Shown here: positions 40,386 through 49,634 of the stretch, piece after piece
Numbering within the stretch: the first letter of the stretch is position 1
Layout of the letters: every line of letters starts with the position of its first letter
From: Streptomyces barkulensis
GTDB lineage: Bacteria > Actinomycetota > Actinomycetes > Streptomycetales > Streptomycetaceae
Direction of reading: 5' to 3'
Assembly: GCF_002843305.1 (NCBI RefSeq)
Contig: NZ_PGSG01000013.1
Coordinates: 1-52,034, forward strand
DNA: 52,034 bases
The notes under the pieces: model-generated
What the model was told of the DNA's origin: nothing
Seen by the model: only the letters and a program-made list of their open reading frames with translations
Databases searched by the model: none
Made by a program: the position numbers and the translations under genes

Positions 40386-41714
40386 TCAGAGGGCGAACAG
40401 GGCGCGGTCCATGACCCGGACGCCGAAGTGGAGCGCGTCCACGGGGACACGCTCGTCGACGCCGTGGAACATCGCCTGGTAGTTCAGCCCCTCGGGCAGC
40501 CTCAGCGGGGTGAAGCCGTAGCCCGTGATGCCCAGTTCCGCGAACTGCTTGGCGTCGGTGCCACCGGTCATGCAGAACGGGATGACGTGGGCGTCGGGGT
40601 CGAAGTGCTCCAGGGACTCGCGCAGCACGGCGAAGGTGCGCGAGTCGACCGGCGCCTGGAGGGCCGGGCCGCGGTGGTAGAACTGCCAGTCCACGTCCGG
40701 GCCGGTGAGCTCGTCCATGGTGGCGGTGAACTCCTCCTCGGTGCCGGGGAGCATCCGCCCGTCCACATGCGCCTCGGCGGTGCCGGGGATGACGTTGATC
40801 TTGTAACCGGCCTTGAGCCCGGTGGGGTTGGTGCTGTTGCGCACGGTGGCCTCGACCAGCTTCGCGGACGGGCCCAGCTTGGCCAGCAGGGCGTCCACGT
40901 CGAAGTCGGGGGCGTCGAAGTCCGGGGCGTCCAGCCCGTGGAGGCGGGACAACTCGGTGAGGGCGGCGCGCACCGTCCTCGACAGCCGCACCGGCCAGGC
41001 GTGCTCGCCGATGCGGTGCACCGCGGCGGCCAGCCGGCTCACCGCGTTGGCGCGGTTGACCTTGGAGCCGTGCCCGGCCCGGCCGGTGGCGGTCAGCTCC
41101 ATCCAGGCCGTGCCGCGCTCGCCCGCCGCGATCGGGTAGAGCTGCAGGCCGCCGCCGGCGTGGAAGGTGTAGGCGCCGGACTCGCTTATGCCCTCGGTGC
41201 AGCCCTCGAACAGCTCCGGGTGCTCGCGGGCGAGGAAGTCGGCGCCGTACTGGCCGGTGTCCTCCTCGTCGGCGGTGAAGGCGAGGACGATGTCGCGGCG
41301 GGGGCGCACCCCGGCCCTGGCCCAGGCGCGGACGACCGCGAGGACCATCGCGTCGGCGTTCTTCATGTCGACCGCGCCGCGGCCCCAGACCACGCCGTCG
41401 CGGACCTCGCCGGAGAAGGGGTGGACGGTCCAGTCGGCGGGCTCGGCGGGCACCACGTCCAGGTGGCCGTGGACGAGCAGCGCGTCGGCGGAGGGGTCGG
41501 TGCCCTCGATGCGGGCGACGACGTTGGTGCGGCCGCGGACCTTCTCCAGCACCACCGGCTCGATCCCGGCGTCGGAGAGCTTCCCGGCGACGTACTCGGC
41601 GGCCTTGCGCTCGGTGCCGTCGCCGTTGCCGAGGTTGACGGAGTCGATGCGGATCAGCTCGGAGGTGAAGGCGACCGCCTCGTCGAGTGCCCGGTTGTCG
41701 ATGCGCTCAGCCAT
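40386..41714 (-). CDS. M20-family metallopeptidase
   Basis: A protein of 442 residues. LLVHGHLDVVPAEPADWTVH provides the first zinc ligands, VWGRGAVDMKNADAMVLA the bridging Asp, and LAFTADEEDTGQYGA the catalytic Glu pair. The dimerisation (lid) domain is at about 190-330 and the final His is in MTGGTDAKQF with downstream FHGVDERVPVD. It is of the carboxypeptidase/aminoacylase type. The ribosome binding site GGAGGAGC is 6 nt upstream of ATG 41714; the start overlaps the M55 gene by 8 nt. A 12-bp duplicated stretch encodes APDFDAPDFD at about residue 268. Confidence 0.92.
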   Translation of the reverse strand: MAERIDNRALDEAVAFTSELIRIDSVNLGNGDGTERKAAEYVAGKLSDAGIEPVVLEKVRGRTNVVARIEGTDPSADALLVHGHLDVVPAEPADWTVHPFSGEVRDGVVWGRGAVDMKNADAMVLAVVRAWARAGVRPRRDIVLAFTADEEDTGQYGADFLAREHPELFEGCTEGISESGAYTFHAGGGLQLYPIAAGERGTAWMELTATGRAGHGSKVNRANAVSRLAAAVHRIGEHAWPVRLSRTVRAALTELSRLHGLDAPDFDAPDFDVDALLAKLGPSAKLVEATVRNSTNPTGLKAGYKINVIPGTAEAHVDGRMLPGTEEEFTATMDELTGPDVDWQFYHRGPALQAPVDSRTFAVLRESLEHFDPDAHVIPFCMTGGTDAKQFAELGITGYGFTPLRLPEGLNYQAMFHGVDERVPVDALHFGVRVMDRALFAL

Positions 41715-42543
41715 ACTGCTCCTCCACTGCGGCAGAGACGACCGTGGTGACCGCCTTGAAGGTGCGGATCCCCTCGTACATGGACGGCGATGTGTACGCC
41801 ACCCGGCGCTCACCCGTCTGCTCCACGCCGGGCACGACGGTGGCCGCGCCGGCCAGGTGCTCGGCGTCGAACTCGATCTCGACCGCGCGGGGCCGGGGGC
41901 CGGTGGGCTCGTGGCGCACCGCCAGCGCGGCCGCCTCCTTCGCCGCCGCGCGGATGTCGGCGGCGGTGCGGGCGGGGGTGCGGCAGACGGCGGCGTAGCG
42001 GGAGACGTAGTCCTTGACGGCGACGCCGCGCGCGGCGGGGGCGTAGCCGCGGGCGTCGTCGCAGGTGCGGTCGTCGCCGGTGACCAGGACGACGGGAACG
42101 CCGTACTCGGCCACCACCGCGGCGTTGAGGCGGCCCTCACTGGCCCGCTCGCCGTCCAGCCACACGCCGGTGAGGGAGTTGGCGAGGTAGGTGTGGGCCA
42201 GGACTCCCTCGGCTCCGGCGCCGGTGTGGTAGCCGACGAAGGCGATGCCGTCGACGTCGCCGTGCTGGACGCCCTCGACCATGCTGAGCGACTTGTGGCG
42301 GCCGGTGAGCATCTGGGCGCGGTCGTCCAGCTTCTCCAGCAGCAGGTTGCGCATCGTCCAGTGCGCCTCGTTGACCAGCACCTCGTCCGCGCCGCCGTCG
42401 AGGAAGCCGGCGATCGCCGCGTTCACGTCGGAGGTGAACATCGGGCGGCAGCGTTCCCACTGCGGGGTCCCGGGCAGGACGTCGGCGGGCCAGGTCACCC
42501 CCGTGGCGCCCTCCATGTCGGCGCTGATCAGGATCTTCGTCAT
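41707..42543 (-). CDS. M55-family D-aminopeptidase (DppA-like)
   Basis: A protein of 278 residues. KILISADMEGATGV gives the Asp/Glu zinc ligands, and VNEAHWTMRNLLLEKLD and GIAFVGYHTGAG give the His residues, as in Bacillus DppA. DppA cleaves D-Ala-containing peptides, which would feed on or recycle murein stem peptides. It heads a block of four peptidase genes on this strand (M55, M20, S9, S66), the M20 gene overlapping by 8 nt. Confidence 0.92.
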   Translation of the reverse strand: MTKILISADMEGATGVTWPADVLPGTPQWERCRPMFTSDVNAAIAGFLDGGADEVLVNEAHWTMRNLLLEKLDDRAQMLTGRHKSLSMVEGVQHGDVDGIAFVGYHTGAGAEGVLAHTYLANSLTGVWLDGERASEGRLNAAVVAEYGVPVVLVTGDDRTCDDARGYAPAARGVAVKDYVSRYAAVCRTPARTAADIRAAAKEAAALAVRHEPTGPRPRAVEIEFDAEHLAGAATVVPGVEQTGERRVAYTSPSMYEGIRTFKAVTTVVSAAVEEQYG

Positions 42544-42628
42544 GGAAGGCCACGTTACGCCCAGCCCGGGCGGCGTCAAAGACCAGGGTGGGGCGCCGGG
42601 CCGGTGTCACCGGTCCACACCTTCGGCG

Positions 42629-43366
42629 TCACTCGCCGCGGCCCACCACCAGCCAGTTCGACGGCAGGTCGAGGCGTGAGCCGTCCGGTTCGAAGTCGGT
42701 CGTGGACAGCGGGAGCGAGCCGCCGGCGAGCACCTTCAGCCCGGCCGCGGTGAACGGCCCGGCCTGCTCCGCCGGTTCCTCCCCGGGGATCTGCGGGGCG
42801 CCCGGCGTGTGCGGCAGGTCCGGGAGGCCGGGGGTGTCGGGGGTGTCGGGGGAGCCGGGCGGTTCGGTGGGGTGGGCGGCGCCCGCCCCCCGGGCCAGGG
42901 CCGCGTCGGCCTCGGGCGCGGGCTCCACCACGAAGGCGCGGCCGCGCTCCCCCACCAGCGCCGCGACGGACTCGGCGACACGGGCGCGGCCGGCGGGTCC
43001 GCTGCGCCGCAGGACGCCGCGCAGGTAGACGTTGGCGTCGCCCAGTTCGTCGTGCAGCCGCCGCATCGCGGCGGGGTCGGCGGCGTCGAGCTGCCGGAAG
43101 TCGGGCGCGGAGCGCCCGCCGGCCCCCTCCCCCACCGCCGTCCGGGCGCGTTCCAGGACGGCGGCCGAGCGGTCGATCCCGACGCACGGGTGGAAGCGTC
43201 CGGCCAGGAAGACCGTCTGGGCCCCGTTGCCGCAGTCGGCGTCGACCAGCGGCAGGTCCGGGGCGAAGTGCTTCTCGAAGATCGGCATGTGCACGGCGGC
43301 CGTGATCGCGGGGTCGGTGCTCCGGATGCCCTGCGAGGAGCCGCCGTCTTGGAGTGTGGCGTTCAC
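42629..43366 (-). CDS. SAM-dependent methyltransferase-like protein
   Basis: A protein of 245 residues. Motif I is divergent but readable in LPLVDADCGNGAQTVFLAGR, and FHPCVGIDRSAAVLERARTA follows the fold. NVYLRGVLRRSG matches post-motif II. A low-complexity insert (PGSPDTPDTPGLPDLPHTPG, about 183-203) interrupts the C-terminal part, a likely disordered loop. The substrate is unknown. Upstream on the same strand is an SRPBCC gene 180 nt away. Confidence 0.78.
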   Translation of the reverse strand: MNATLQDGGSSQGIRSTDPAITAAVHMPIFEKHFAPDLPLVDADCGNGAQTVFLAGRFHPCVGIDRSAAVLERARTAVGEGAGGRSAPDFRQLDAADPAAMRRLHDELGDANVYLRGVLRRSGPAGRARVAESVAALVGERGRAFVVEPAPEADAALARGAGAAHPTEPPGSPDTPDTPGLPDLPHTPGAPQIPGEEPAEQAGPFTAAGLKVLAGGSLPLSTTDFEPDGSRLDLPSNWLVVGRGE

Positions 43367-43546
43367 GGGATCGCTCCCTGGTCATGTCTGCGGGCCGCGG
43401 GTACGGCCGCCGGGAGAGCCCGCCTACCCCGTCCGGCGCGGTTCGTGCATCCGGGCGCGCCCCCGTCCGGCCGGGGCGCCGCGGGGTGGAACGCGGCAGA
43501 TCGGAACGGGGCGGGGGTCGTGAGTCAGTCGGGGTTCGGCGGGCTG

Positions 43547-44023
<477 letters not shown>

Positions 44024-44165
44024 GGCTGCTCCCCTGGGAGTCCTGGTGATTCCGGTGGTCCGGGTGGTCCAGCGGCTCCGCCGTGACGGCCGGCCGTCGC
44101 GGCGGCCGCTGACGCCAGCCAACCACCCGCGACGCGCCCGCCCAAATCGGGGTTACCGTCAATGG

Positions 44166-44177
44166 GAACAGATGTTC
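44166..44177. promoter_or_regulatory. LexA (SOS) box upstream of the radical SAM gene
   Basis: GAACAGATGTTC is a perfect GAAC-N4-GTTC palindrome, the LexA operator of Gram-positive bacteria including Streptomyces. It ends 31 nt before the ATG and directly abuts a possible -10 hexamer (TATTCT, 44178-44183), where repressor binding would block RNA polymerase. Confidence 0.82.
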
Positions 44178-44208
44178 TATTCTTGTGCGGGCCGAACGAG
44201 GAGATCGC

Positions 44209-45243
44209 ATGCGCTGGGACAATCTGCACCGGGAGGGACCGGACGCGAGCGGCACCGCCGCCCTCTTCGGCTCCGACGTGGTCACACGCACGGTCGACAC
44301 CCCGGAGTTCAGGGGCGTCACCTTCCACGAGGTACGGGCCCGTTCGATCATCAACCGGGTGCCGGGCGCCTCCCGGATGCCGTTCGAGTGGACCGTCAAC
44401 CCCTACCGGGGCTGCTCCCACGCGTGCGTGTACTGCTTCGCCCGCCGCAGCCACGGCTATCTGGACCTGGACACCGGGACCGGTTTCGACACCCAGATCG
44501 TGGTGAAGACCAACGCCGACCGGCTGCTGCGCCGGGAACTGGCCTCCCCGCGCTGGCCGGGCCACCACATAGCCATGGGCACCAACGTCGACTGCTACCA
44601 GCGCGCCGAGGGCCGCTACCGGCTGATGCCCGGCATCCTGACCGCCCTGCGCGACCACGCCAACCCGTTCTCCATCCTCACCAAGGGCACCCTGATCCTG
44701 CGCGACCTGGACCTGCTGCGCTCGGCCGGAGCGGTGGCCGAGGTGGGCGTCTCGGTGTCGGTGGCCTTCCTGGACGAGGAGCTGTGGCGCACCGTCGAGC
44801 CCGGCGCCCCCGCCCCCGAACGCCGCCTGGAGGTGGTGCGCGCCCTCACCGACCACGGCATCGGCTGCGGGGTGCTGATGGCCCCGGTGATCCCGTTCCT
44901 CTCCGACAGCCCCGACAAGCTCCGCGCGACGGTGCGGGCGATCGCGGCGGCGGGCGCGACCTCCGTCACGCCGCTGGCCCTGCACCTGCGGCCGGGCGCG
45001 CGCGAGTGGTTCACCGCCTGGCTGGCCCGGCACCACCCCGGCCTGGTGGGCCACTACGAGCGGCTGTACGCCGACGGCGCCTACGCCCCGCGCTGGTACC
45101 AGCGCCGGATCACCCGGCAGGTGCACGAACTGGCCGAGGAGTACGGCATCGGACCGTCCCGGCCGGGGGCGCACCGGGGCGTCCCCGAACCCCGGTGCGC
45201 CCCCGAGCCCGAGCCGGGCCCGACGCAGCTCACCCTGCTGTGA
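44209..45243 (+). CDS. Rv2578c-family radical SAM protein
   Basis: A protein of 344 residues. The radical SAM cluster motif CxxxCxxC is in NPYRGCSHACVYCFARRSHG (about residue 65). Other family segments are VVKTNADRLLRRELASPRWP, MGTNVDCYQRAEGRYRLMPG, FSILTKGTLILRDLDLL and ADGAYAPRWYQRRITRQVHE. It is distantly related to spore photoproduct lyase (SplB). The mycobacterial homologue Rv2578c belongs to the DNA-damage response, and the LexA box upstream supports the same here. A DNA or RNA repair role is inferred. GAGGAG lies 6 nt before ATG 44209, so I use that start. Confidence 0.9.
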   Translation: MRWDNLHREGPDASGTAALFGSDVVTRTVDTPEFRGVTFHEVRARSIINRVPGASRMPFEWTVNPYRGCSHACVYCFARRSHGYLDLDTGTGFDTQIVVKTNADRLLRRELASPRWPGHHIAMGTNVDCYQRAEGRYRLMPGILTALRDHANPFSILTKGTLILRDLDLLRSAGAVAEVGVSVSVAFLDEELWRTVEPGAPAPERRLEVVRALTDHGIGCGVLMAPVIPFLSDSPDKLRATVRAIAAAGATSVTPLALHLRPGAREWFTAWLARHHPGLVGHYERLYADGAYAPRWYQRRITRQVHELAEEYGIGPSRPGAHRGVPEPRCAPEPEPGPTQLTLL

Positions 45244-45817
45244 GGCCCGCCCCGGCCGGCTCGCGCGTGTAGCGCACCTCGGCCACGGGCGTCCCTCCGG
45301 CGTCGAAGAGCGACCTCGCCCCGTCCGGGGCGAAACCCGCCGCCGCGTAGAAGCGGCGGGCCCGCTCGTTGCCCTCCGCCACCCACAGCCGCAGCCGGGG
45401 CGTCCGGCGCGCGCCCGCCCGCCGCACCACCTCGGCCAGCAGCGCGCGCCCGATACCCGAGCCGATGCGCTCCGGCTCCACGTACAGGGCGTACAGCTCG
45501 CCGTCGCGGCAGTCCTCGCCCTCCTCGCACCCACCGCCGCCGCTGCCGCCGTCCTCCCCCCGGCACGGGCCGAGGGCGGCCCAGCCGGTGACACGGCCGC
45601 CGCCGTCCACCGCGACCAGGTCGGTGACCGTCTCCCGCGTCGCGGCGAAGGTCTCCCGGCGCCGGGCGGCGTACGCGGCGGCGTCCATTGCCTCCAGGTA
45701 CTCACGGGGCATCAGACGGCGGTACGCGTACCGCCAGCCCCGCACCCGCAGCGCCGCCACGGCCTCCAGGTCCGCCTCGGCCGCCTCCCGTACACGCACC
45801 GGCTCCCGTCCGTTCAC
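45230..45817 (-). CDS. GNAT acetyltransferase
   Basis: A protein of about 195 residues. Acetyl-CoA binding is in LYVEPERIGSGIGRALLAEV (the RxxGxG/A-like loop), and LWVAEGNERARRFYAAAGF is the C-terminal signature. The opening VRVREAAEADLEAVAALRVR and RGWRYAYRRLMPREYLEAMD matches a common Streptomyces subgroup. A Gly/Glu/Cys-rich insert (about 94-108) is unusual. Its 3' end overlaps the convergent radical SAM gene by 14 nt. The start GTG 45817 is a choice; ATG 45865 adds 16 acidic residues. Confidence 0.85.
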   Translation of the reverse strand: MNGREPVRVREAAEADLEAVAALRVRGWRYAYRRLMPREYLEAMDAAAYAARRRETFAATRETVTDLVAVDGGGRVTGWAALGPCRGEDGGSGGGGCEEGEDCRDGELYALYVEPERIGSGIGRALLAEVVRRAGARRTPRLRLWVAEGNERARRFYAAAGFAPDGARSLFDAGGTPVAEVRYTREPAGAGLTAG

Positions 45818-46076
45818 CGTCGCCCCCTCGCTTCCCTCTTCCGTTCCCCGTTCGGACGCCTCCACCGGGGCGCGAGGAAGTGATGCAACCCTCCCCCTGC
45901 GTTAGAGTAAAGCCGCTCGCCGACATGGTCGGCCTGCTTCCACGCCACCTCCGGGGCCACCGCTCCGTCGTCGTCCGGAGCCTCGGGGGTGGCCGCCCCC
46001 AATCGCACCGCAGACACCGCAAGGACCCGCGGTCCGCCGCCACCGTACGGCGGCCGCCGGGGGAAAGGCATCAGGG

Positions 46077-46316
46077 ATGGCCGTCTTCAAACTGCAACTC
46101 ACGGATGGCGGGGAGAGACTGGTCGAGGCCGGGCGCGCCGGACGCACCGCCGACGGCCAGATCGTCATCGAGGACACCGACTCCCTGGGCGTGTGGGACT
46201 GCCTGGAGGAGTACCCGGCCGACCGCGTGAGGGCGGTCTGGCGGCGCGGCCCCGCCGAGAGCGGCATCTACACCTGGATCCCGCAGCCCTCCGAGGGGAG
46301 CTGGTGGAGCTACTGA
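46077..46316 (+). CDS. Small conserved hypothetical protein
   Basis: A protein of 79 residues of unknown function. MAVFKLQLTDGGERLVEAGR, then GQIVIEDTDSLGVWDCLEEY and the Trp-rich end WIPQPSEGSWWSY suggest a small all-beta fold. The strong hairpin 6 nt behind the stop marks it as a real transcription unit. A TAGAGT hexamer at 45903-45908 could be a -10 for a 170-nt leader, but the -35 is weak. Confidence 0.65.
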   Translation: MAVFKLQLTDGGERLVEAGRAGRTADGQIVIEDTDSLGVWDCLEEYPADRVRAVWRRGPAESGIYTWIPQPSEGSWWSY

Positions 46317-46321
46317 CGGCT

Positions 46322-46363
46322 CCCGCGCCTCCGGCCGGCCGCCGGGCCGGCCGGAGGCGCGGG
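46322..46363 (+). terminator. 18-bp hairpin after the small conserved gene
   Basis: Perfect arms 46322-46339 and 46346-46363 with a 6-nt loop begin 5 nt past the stop codon at 46314-46316. There is no U-tract. Confidence 0.78.
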
Positions 46364-46824
46364 GCCGGAGACACGGGACCGGACCGTTCGCACCCCCGGC
46401 CGGCATGCCACCGCCCCCGCGCCGGATGCCCGGGGCGCCCGCGCACTCGCCCTGCCCCCGTCGAGGCCCCCACCTGGCTCCGCCTTGGAAGCACCGCCTC
46501 CAGACCTTCTGTGTCGTATTTCACAAGGCCGCACACGGAAACGGCCTGCGTTTCGCAGCCTGACGGCCGTTTCATCTCTTACGTCGGGAGAGAGTTTCCC
46601 GACTCTCCCCCGGGACGCCCCCGGGGACACATCGGGGAGCAGCGGACGCGCGGCGCCGTGTGTCGGCCCCGGCCGGGGCCGACGACCCCGGCCCTCCCGG
46701 GCTCCGGTCCCGCGCCGGCCGGTCCGCGCCCTCTCGGGCGCCCTGACCGGCGGTCGGCCGCCGACCGCCGCGGCCCGCCTCCACGGGGACACCGGCGGCG
46801 GCGCCCGGTACCGGCCCCGCCGGA
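46364..46824. other. Non-coding stretch between convergent genes
   Basis: About 460 bases without a convincing gene. The middle (46490-46610) is noticeably less GC-rich than its surroundings and contains small hairpins, such as GTCGGGA/TCCCGAC around 46578-46598. A minus-strand frame starting at ATG 46575 reads sensibly for about 40 codons but lacks typical codon bias. Nothing else was seen. Confidence 0.5.
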
Positions 46825-47394
46825 TCAGAGTCTGCACAGCGCCTCGTCGGCCGCCGCGCGCAACTCCTCGCGCTCCCGGGCGGCCAGCAGCACCAGCCGG
46901 GCCCGCGCGTCGCCCAGCGCCCCGAGCCCGTCCACGCAGGCGCGGGCCACCTGCCAGTGGTGGACGGGGCCGGCCAGCAGCCGGTCCAGGACGCGGATCA
47001 GGGTCGGCGCGGACTGCGGCGCGCGCAGGGCGGCCAGCAGCCGTACGGGGTGCAGCGCGTAGGAGGTGCGCAACTCGTTGGTCGCCAGCGCCGCCGCCGC
47101 GCGGGCGGTACGCGGATCGCCCAGACGCAGCAGGGCGCGGGCCGCGGCGGCGCAGCGGGCCGGTTCACGGTGGTTGAGCAGGAACACCAGTGTCTCGAAG
47201 GCCCGGGGATCCCCGGCCCGGCCCAGGGTGCAGGCCGCCAGTTCCCGGGCCCACAGGGGGCGGGCGGGTGCGGTGAGTTCGGCGGCCAGCGCGTCACGGG
47301 CGGCGGCCGTGTCCCGCCGGGCCAGGGCGAGCAGCCGCTCGTACTCCTCCGGATCCGCCTCGACCCGCAGCCGGTCCACCATTTCGCGGTCCAT
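46825..47394 (-). CDS. HEAT-repeat protein
   Basis: A protein of 189 residues, entirely helical by appearance. Repeated units such as RELAACTLGRAGDPRAFETL, ARALLRLGDPRTARAAAALA and VARACVDGLGALGDARARLV match HEAT/PBS-lyase-type repeats, a protein-binding scaffold. No catalytic motif. ATG 47394 (MDREMVDRLRVEA) is used; GTG 47418, with GGGAGG 4-5 nt upstream, is an equally good start and would add eight residues. Confidence 0.72.
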   Translation of the reverse strand: MDREMVDRLRVEADPEEYERLLALARRDTAAARDALAAELTAPARPLWARELAACTLGRAGDPRAFETLVFLLNHREPARCAAAARALLRLGDPRTARAAAALATNELRTSYALHPVRLLAALRAPQSAPTLIRVLDRLLAGPVHHWQVARACVDGLGALGDARARLVLLAAREREELRAAADEALCRL

Positions 47395-47742
47395 CGTGCC
47401 CGCCCTGCCCACCGGCACGTCACCTCCCTGTGGTATGTGCCACATTCCTGGAAGCGGTCTACCCTCTGGCATTCGGGTTACCCGCAGGTTAGCCTGCTCA
47501 TCGGAGCGGTACCCCCGCTCAGTCGGACGGCCTGGTGACGCAGCCGTTCGCGTGCAGTCGGTTCAGCACGCACATACACGCATACACGCAGGTCGAGCAC
47601 GGCCCCGGGACAGGGCCGCTCTCGCTCGTTCCACGCCTGCGCAACGCCGAGGGCCCGGCGCTCCCACGCGCCCCCGCCCGCCCTTCTCCCCTTCTCTCCA
47701 CCGCAGTCGTCACCGTCTCTTCCTCTTCTCTGGAGTCCCGTG

Positions 47743-49527
47743 ATGGACCGTCCCACCCTCACCACTGTCGCCGTGGTCGGCCTCGGCACCATGGGCACCG
47801 GCATCGCCGAGGTCCTGGCCCGCGCCGGCCGCGAGGTCATCGGCATCGACACCGACGAGAACGCCGCCCGCCGGGCCGTCGCCGCGCTGGATGCCTCCAC
47901 CGCCCGCGCCGTCGAGCGCGAACGGATCACCGAACAGGAGCGGCGCGACGCCCTCGCCCGCTTCCGCACCTTCTGCGACCTCCAGGCCGCGGCCGAGGCC
48001 GATCTGGTCATCGAGGTGGTGCCGGAGGACTACGGGCTCAAGCAGCGTGTCATCACCGAGCTGGACGGCATCGTCAAACCGTCGGCCGTCATCGCCACCG
48101 GCACCAACGCCCTGTCGGTCACCCGGCTCGCGGCCGACTCCGCGCACCCCGAGCGCGTGCTGGGCATGCACTTCTTCAACCCCGCGCCCGCGATGAGGCT
48201 GGTGGAGATCGTCTCCTGTGTGCTCACCTCCCCCGAGGCGGTCGCCGCGGTCACCGATCTCGCCGTCGATCTGGGCAAGGAGCCGATCCCGGTCGGCGAC
48301 CGGCCCGGCTTCGTCGCCGACGGGCTGCTGTTCGGCTACCTCAACCAGGCCGCGGCGATGTACGAGTCGAAGTACGCCACCCGCGAGGACATCGACGCCG
48401 CGATGCGCCTGGGCTGCGGTCTGCCGATGGGCCCGCTCGCCCTGCTGGACCTGATCGGCGTCGACACCGCCCGCACCGTGCTGGAGGCGATGTACGCCGA
48501 GTCCCGTGACCGGCTGCACGCCCCCGCCCCGATCCTGGGCCAGCTCAGTGCCGCCGGCCTGACGGGCCGCAAGGCCGGGCGCGGCTTCTACACCTACGAG
48601 GCGCCGGGCTCGGCGACGGTGGTGCCGGACGCGCTCACCCCGCGCGAGGGCGAGCTGCGGGGCACCCCGCGCCAGGTGCGCTCCGTCGGAGTGGCGGGCT
48701 CGGGGACGATGGCCAGTGGCATCGCCGAGGTGTTCGCCAAGGCCGGCTACGACGTGGTGCTGGTCGCGCGCAGCGAGGAGAAGGCCGAGACGGCCAGGGC
48801 ACGGATCGCCTCCTCGCTGGAGCGGTCGGTGCGGAAGAGCCGGATGAGCGCCGAGTCCCGCGACGAGACGCTCGCCAGGATCACCCCGGCCGGCTCGCTG
48901 TCGGCGATGGCGGACGTGGATCTGGCGGTCGAGGCGGTGGCCGAGGACCTGGAGGTCAAGAAGGGCCTGTTCGCGACGCTGGACGAGGTGTGCAAGCCGG
49001 GTGCGGTGCTGGCCACCACCACCTCCTCGCTGCCGGTGGTCGCCTGCGCCCGCGCGACCTCGCGCCCGCAGGACGTGATCGGCATGCACTTCTTCAACCC
49101 CGCCCCCGCGATGAAGCTGGTGGAGGTGGTGAGCACCGTCCTGACCGGCGACGACGTCCACGCCACCGTGCGCGATGTGTGCGCCAGGATCCGCAAGCAC
49201 CCGGTGGACTGCGGCGACCGGGCGGGCTTCATCGTCAACGCGCTGCTGTTCCCGTACCTGAACAACGCGATCAAGATGGTGCAGGAGCACTACGCCGACA
49301 TGGACGCCGTCGACGCGGCCATGAAGCTCGGAGGCGGCTACCCGATGGGTCCGTTCGAGCTGCTGGACGTGGTCGGTCTGGACGTCTCCCTGGCGATCGA
49401 GAAGGTGCTGCACGAGGAGTTCCGCGAGCCGGGCCTGGCCCCGGCGCCGCTGCTGGAGCACCTGGTCGCGGCGGGCTGCCTGGGCCGCAAGAGCGGGCGC
49501 GGCTTCCGCGAGTACGCGAGGCGGTGA
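47743..49527 (+). CDS. Fused double 3-hydroxybutyryl-CoA dehydrogenase
   Basis: A protein of 594 residues made of two full copies of 3-hydroxyacyl-CoA dehydrogenase. Copy one has the Rossmann motif VVGLGTMGTGIAEVLARAG and the active-site HFFNPAPAMRLVE. Copy two, from about residue 310, has VAGSGTMASGIAEVFAKAG and HFFNPAPAMKLVE. Both C-terminal domains carry GLP/GYPMGP-LLD and a LGRKSGRGF-like end. Single-domain enzymes are about 285 residues, so this is a tandem duplication and fusion known in Streptomyces. It reduces acetoacetyl-CoA to 3-hydroxybutyryl-CoA, feeding the neighbouring ccr. Confidence 0.93.
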   Translation: MDRPTLTTVAVVGLGTMGTGIAEVLARAGREVIGIDTDENAARRAVAALDASTARAVERERITEQERRDALARFRTFCDLQAAAEADLVIEVVPEDYGLKQRVITELDGIVKPSAVIATGTNALSVTRLAADSAHPERVLGMHFFNPAPAMRLVEIVSCVLTSPEAVAAVTDLAVDLGKEPIPVGDRPGFVADGLLFGYLNQAAAMYESKYATREDIDAAMRLGCGLPMGPLALLDLIGVDTARTVLEAMYAESRDRLHAPAPILGQLSAAGLTGRKAGRGFYTYEAPGSATVVPDALTPREGELRGTPRQVRSVGVAGSGTMASGIAEVFAKAGYDVVLVARSEEKAETARARIASSLERSVRKSRMSAESRDETLARITPAGSLSAMADVDLAVEAVAEDLEVKKGLFATLDEVCKPGAVLATTTSSLPVVACARATSRPQDVIGMHFFNPAPAMKLVEVVSTVLTGDDVHATVRDVCARIRKHPVDCGDRAGFIVNALLFPYLNNAIKMVQEHYADMDAVDAAMKLGGGYPMGPFELLDVVGLDVSLAIEKVLHEEFREPGLAPAPLLEHLVAAGCLGRKSGRGFREYARR

Positions 49528-49634
49528 GCCCGGCGAACCCGGCGTTCCCGCCCCGGGCGGACTCCGGGTGGGGTGGGTTGCTGGATCCCGGCGGCCCACC
49601 CGCCGGCGGCGGCGCGCCGTGTAACGTTCCCCAC

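Noticed and set aside
46165..46575. Minus-strand frame of 136 codons between the small conserved gene and the HEAT-repeat gene
   Set aside because: Codon third positions in its first part are not GC-biased, it overlaps the end of the gene at 46077 and the strong hairpin, and no family was recognised.
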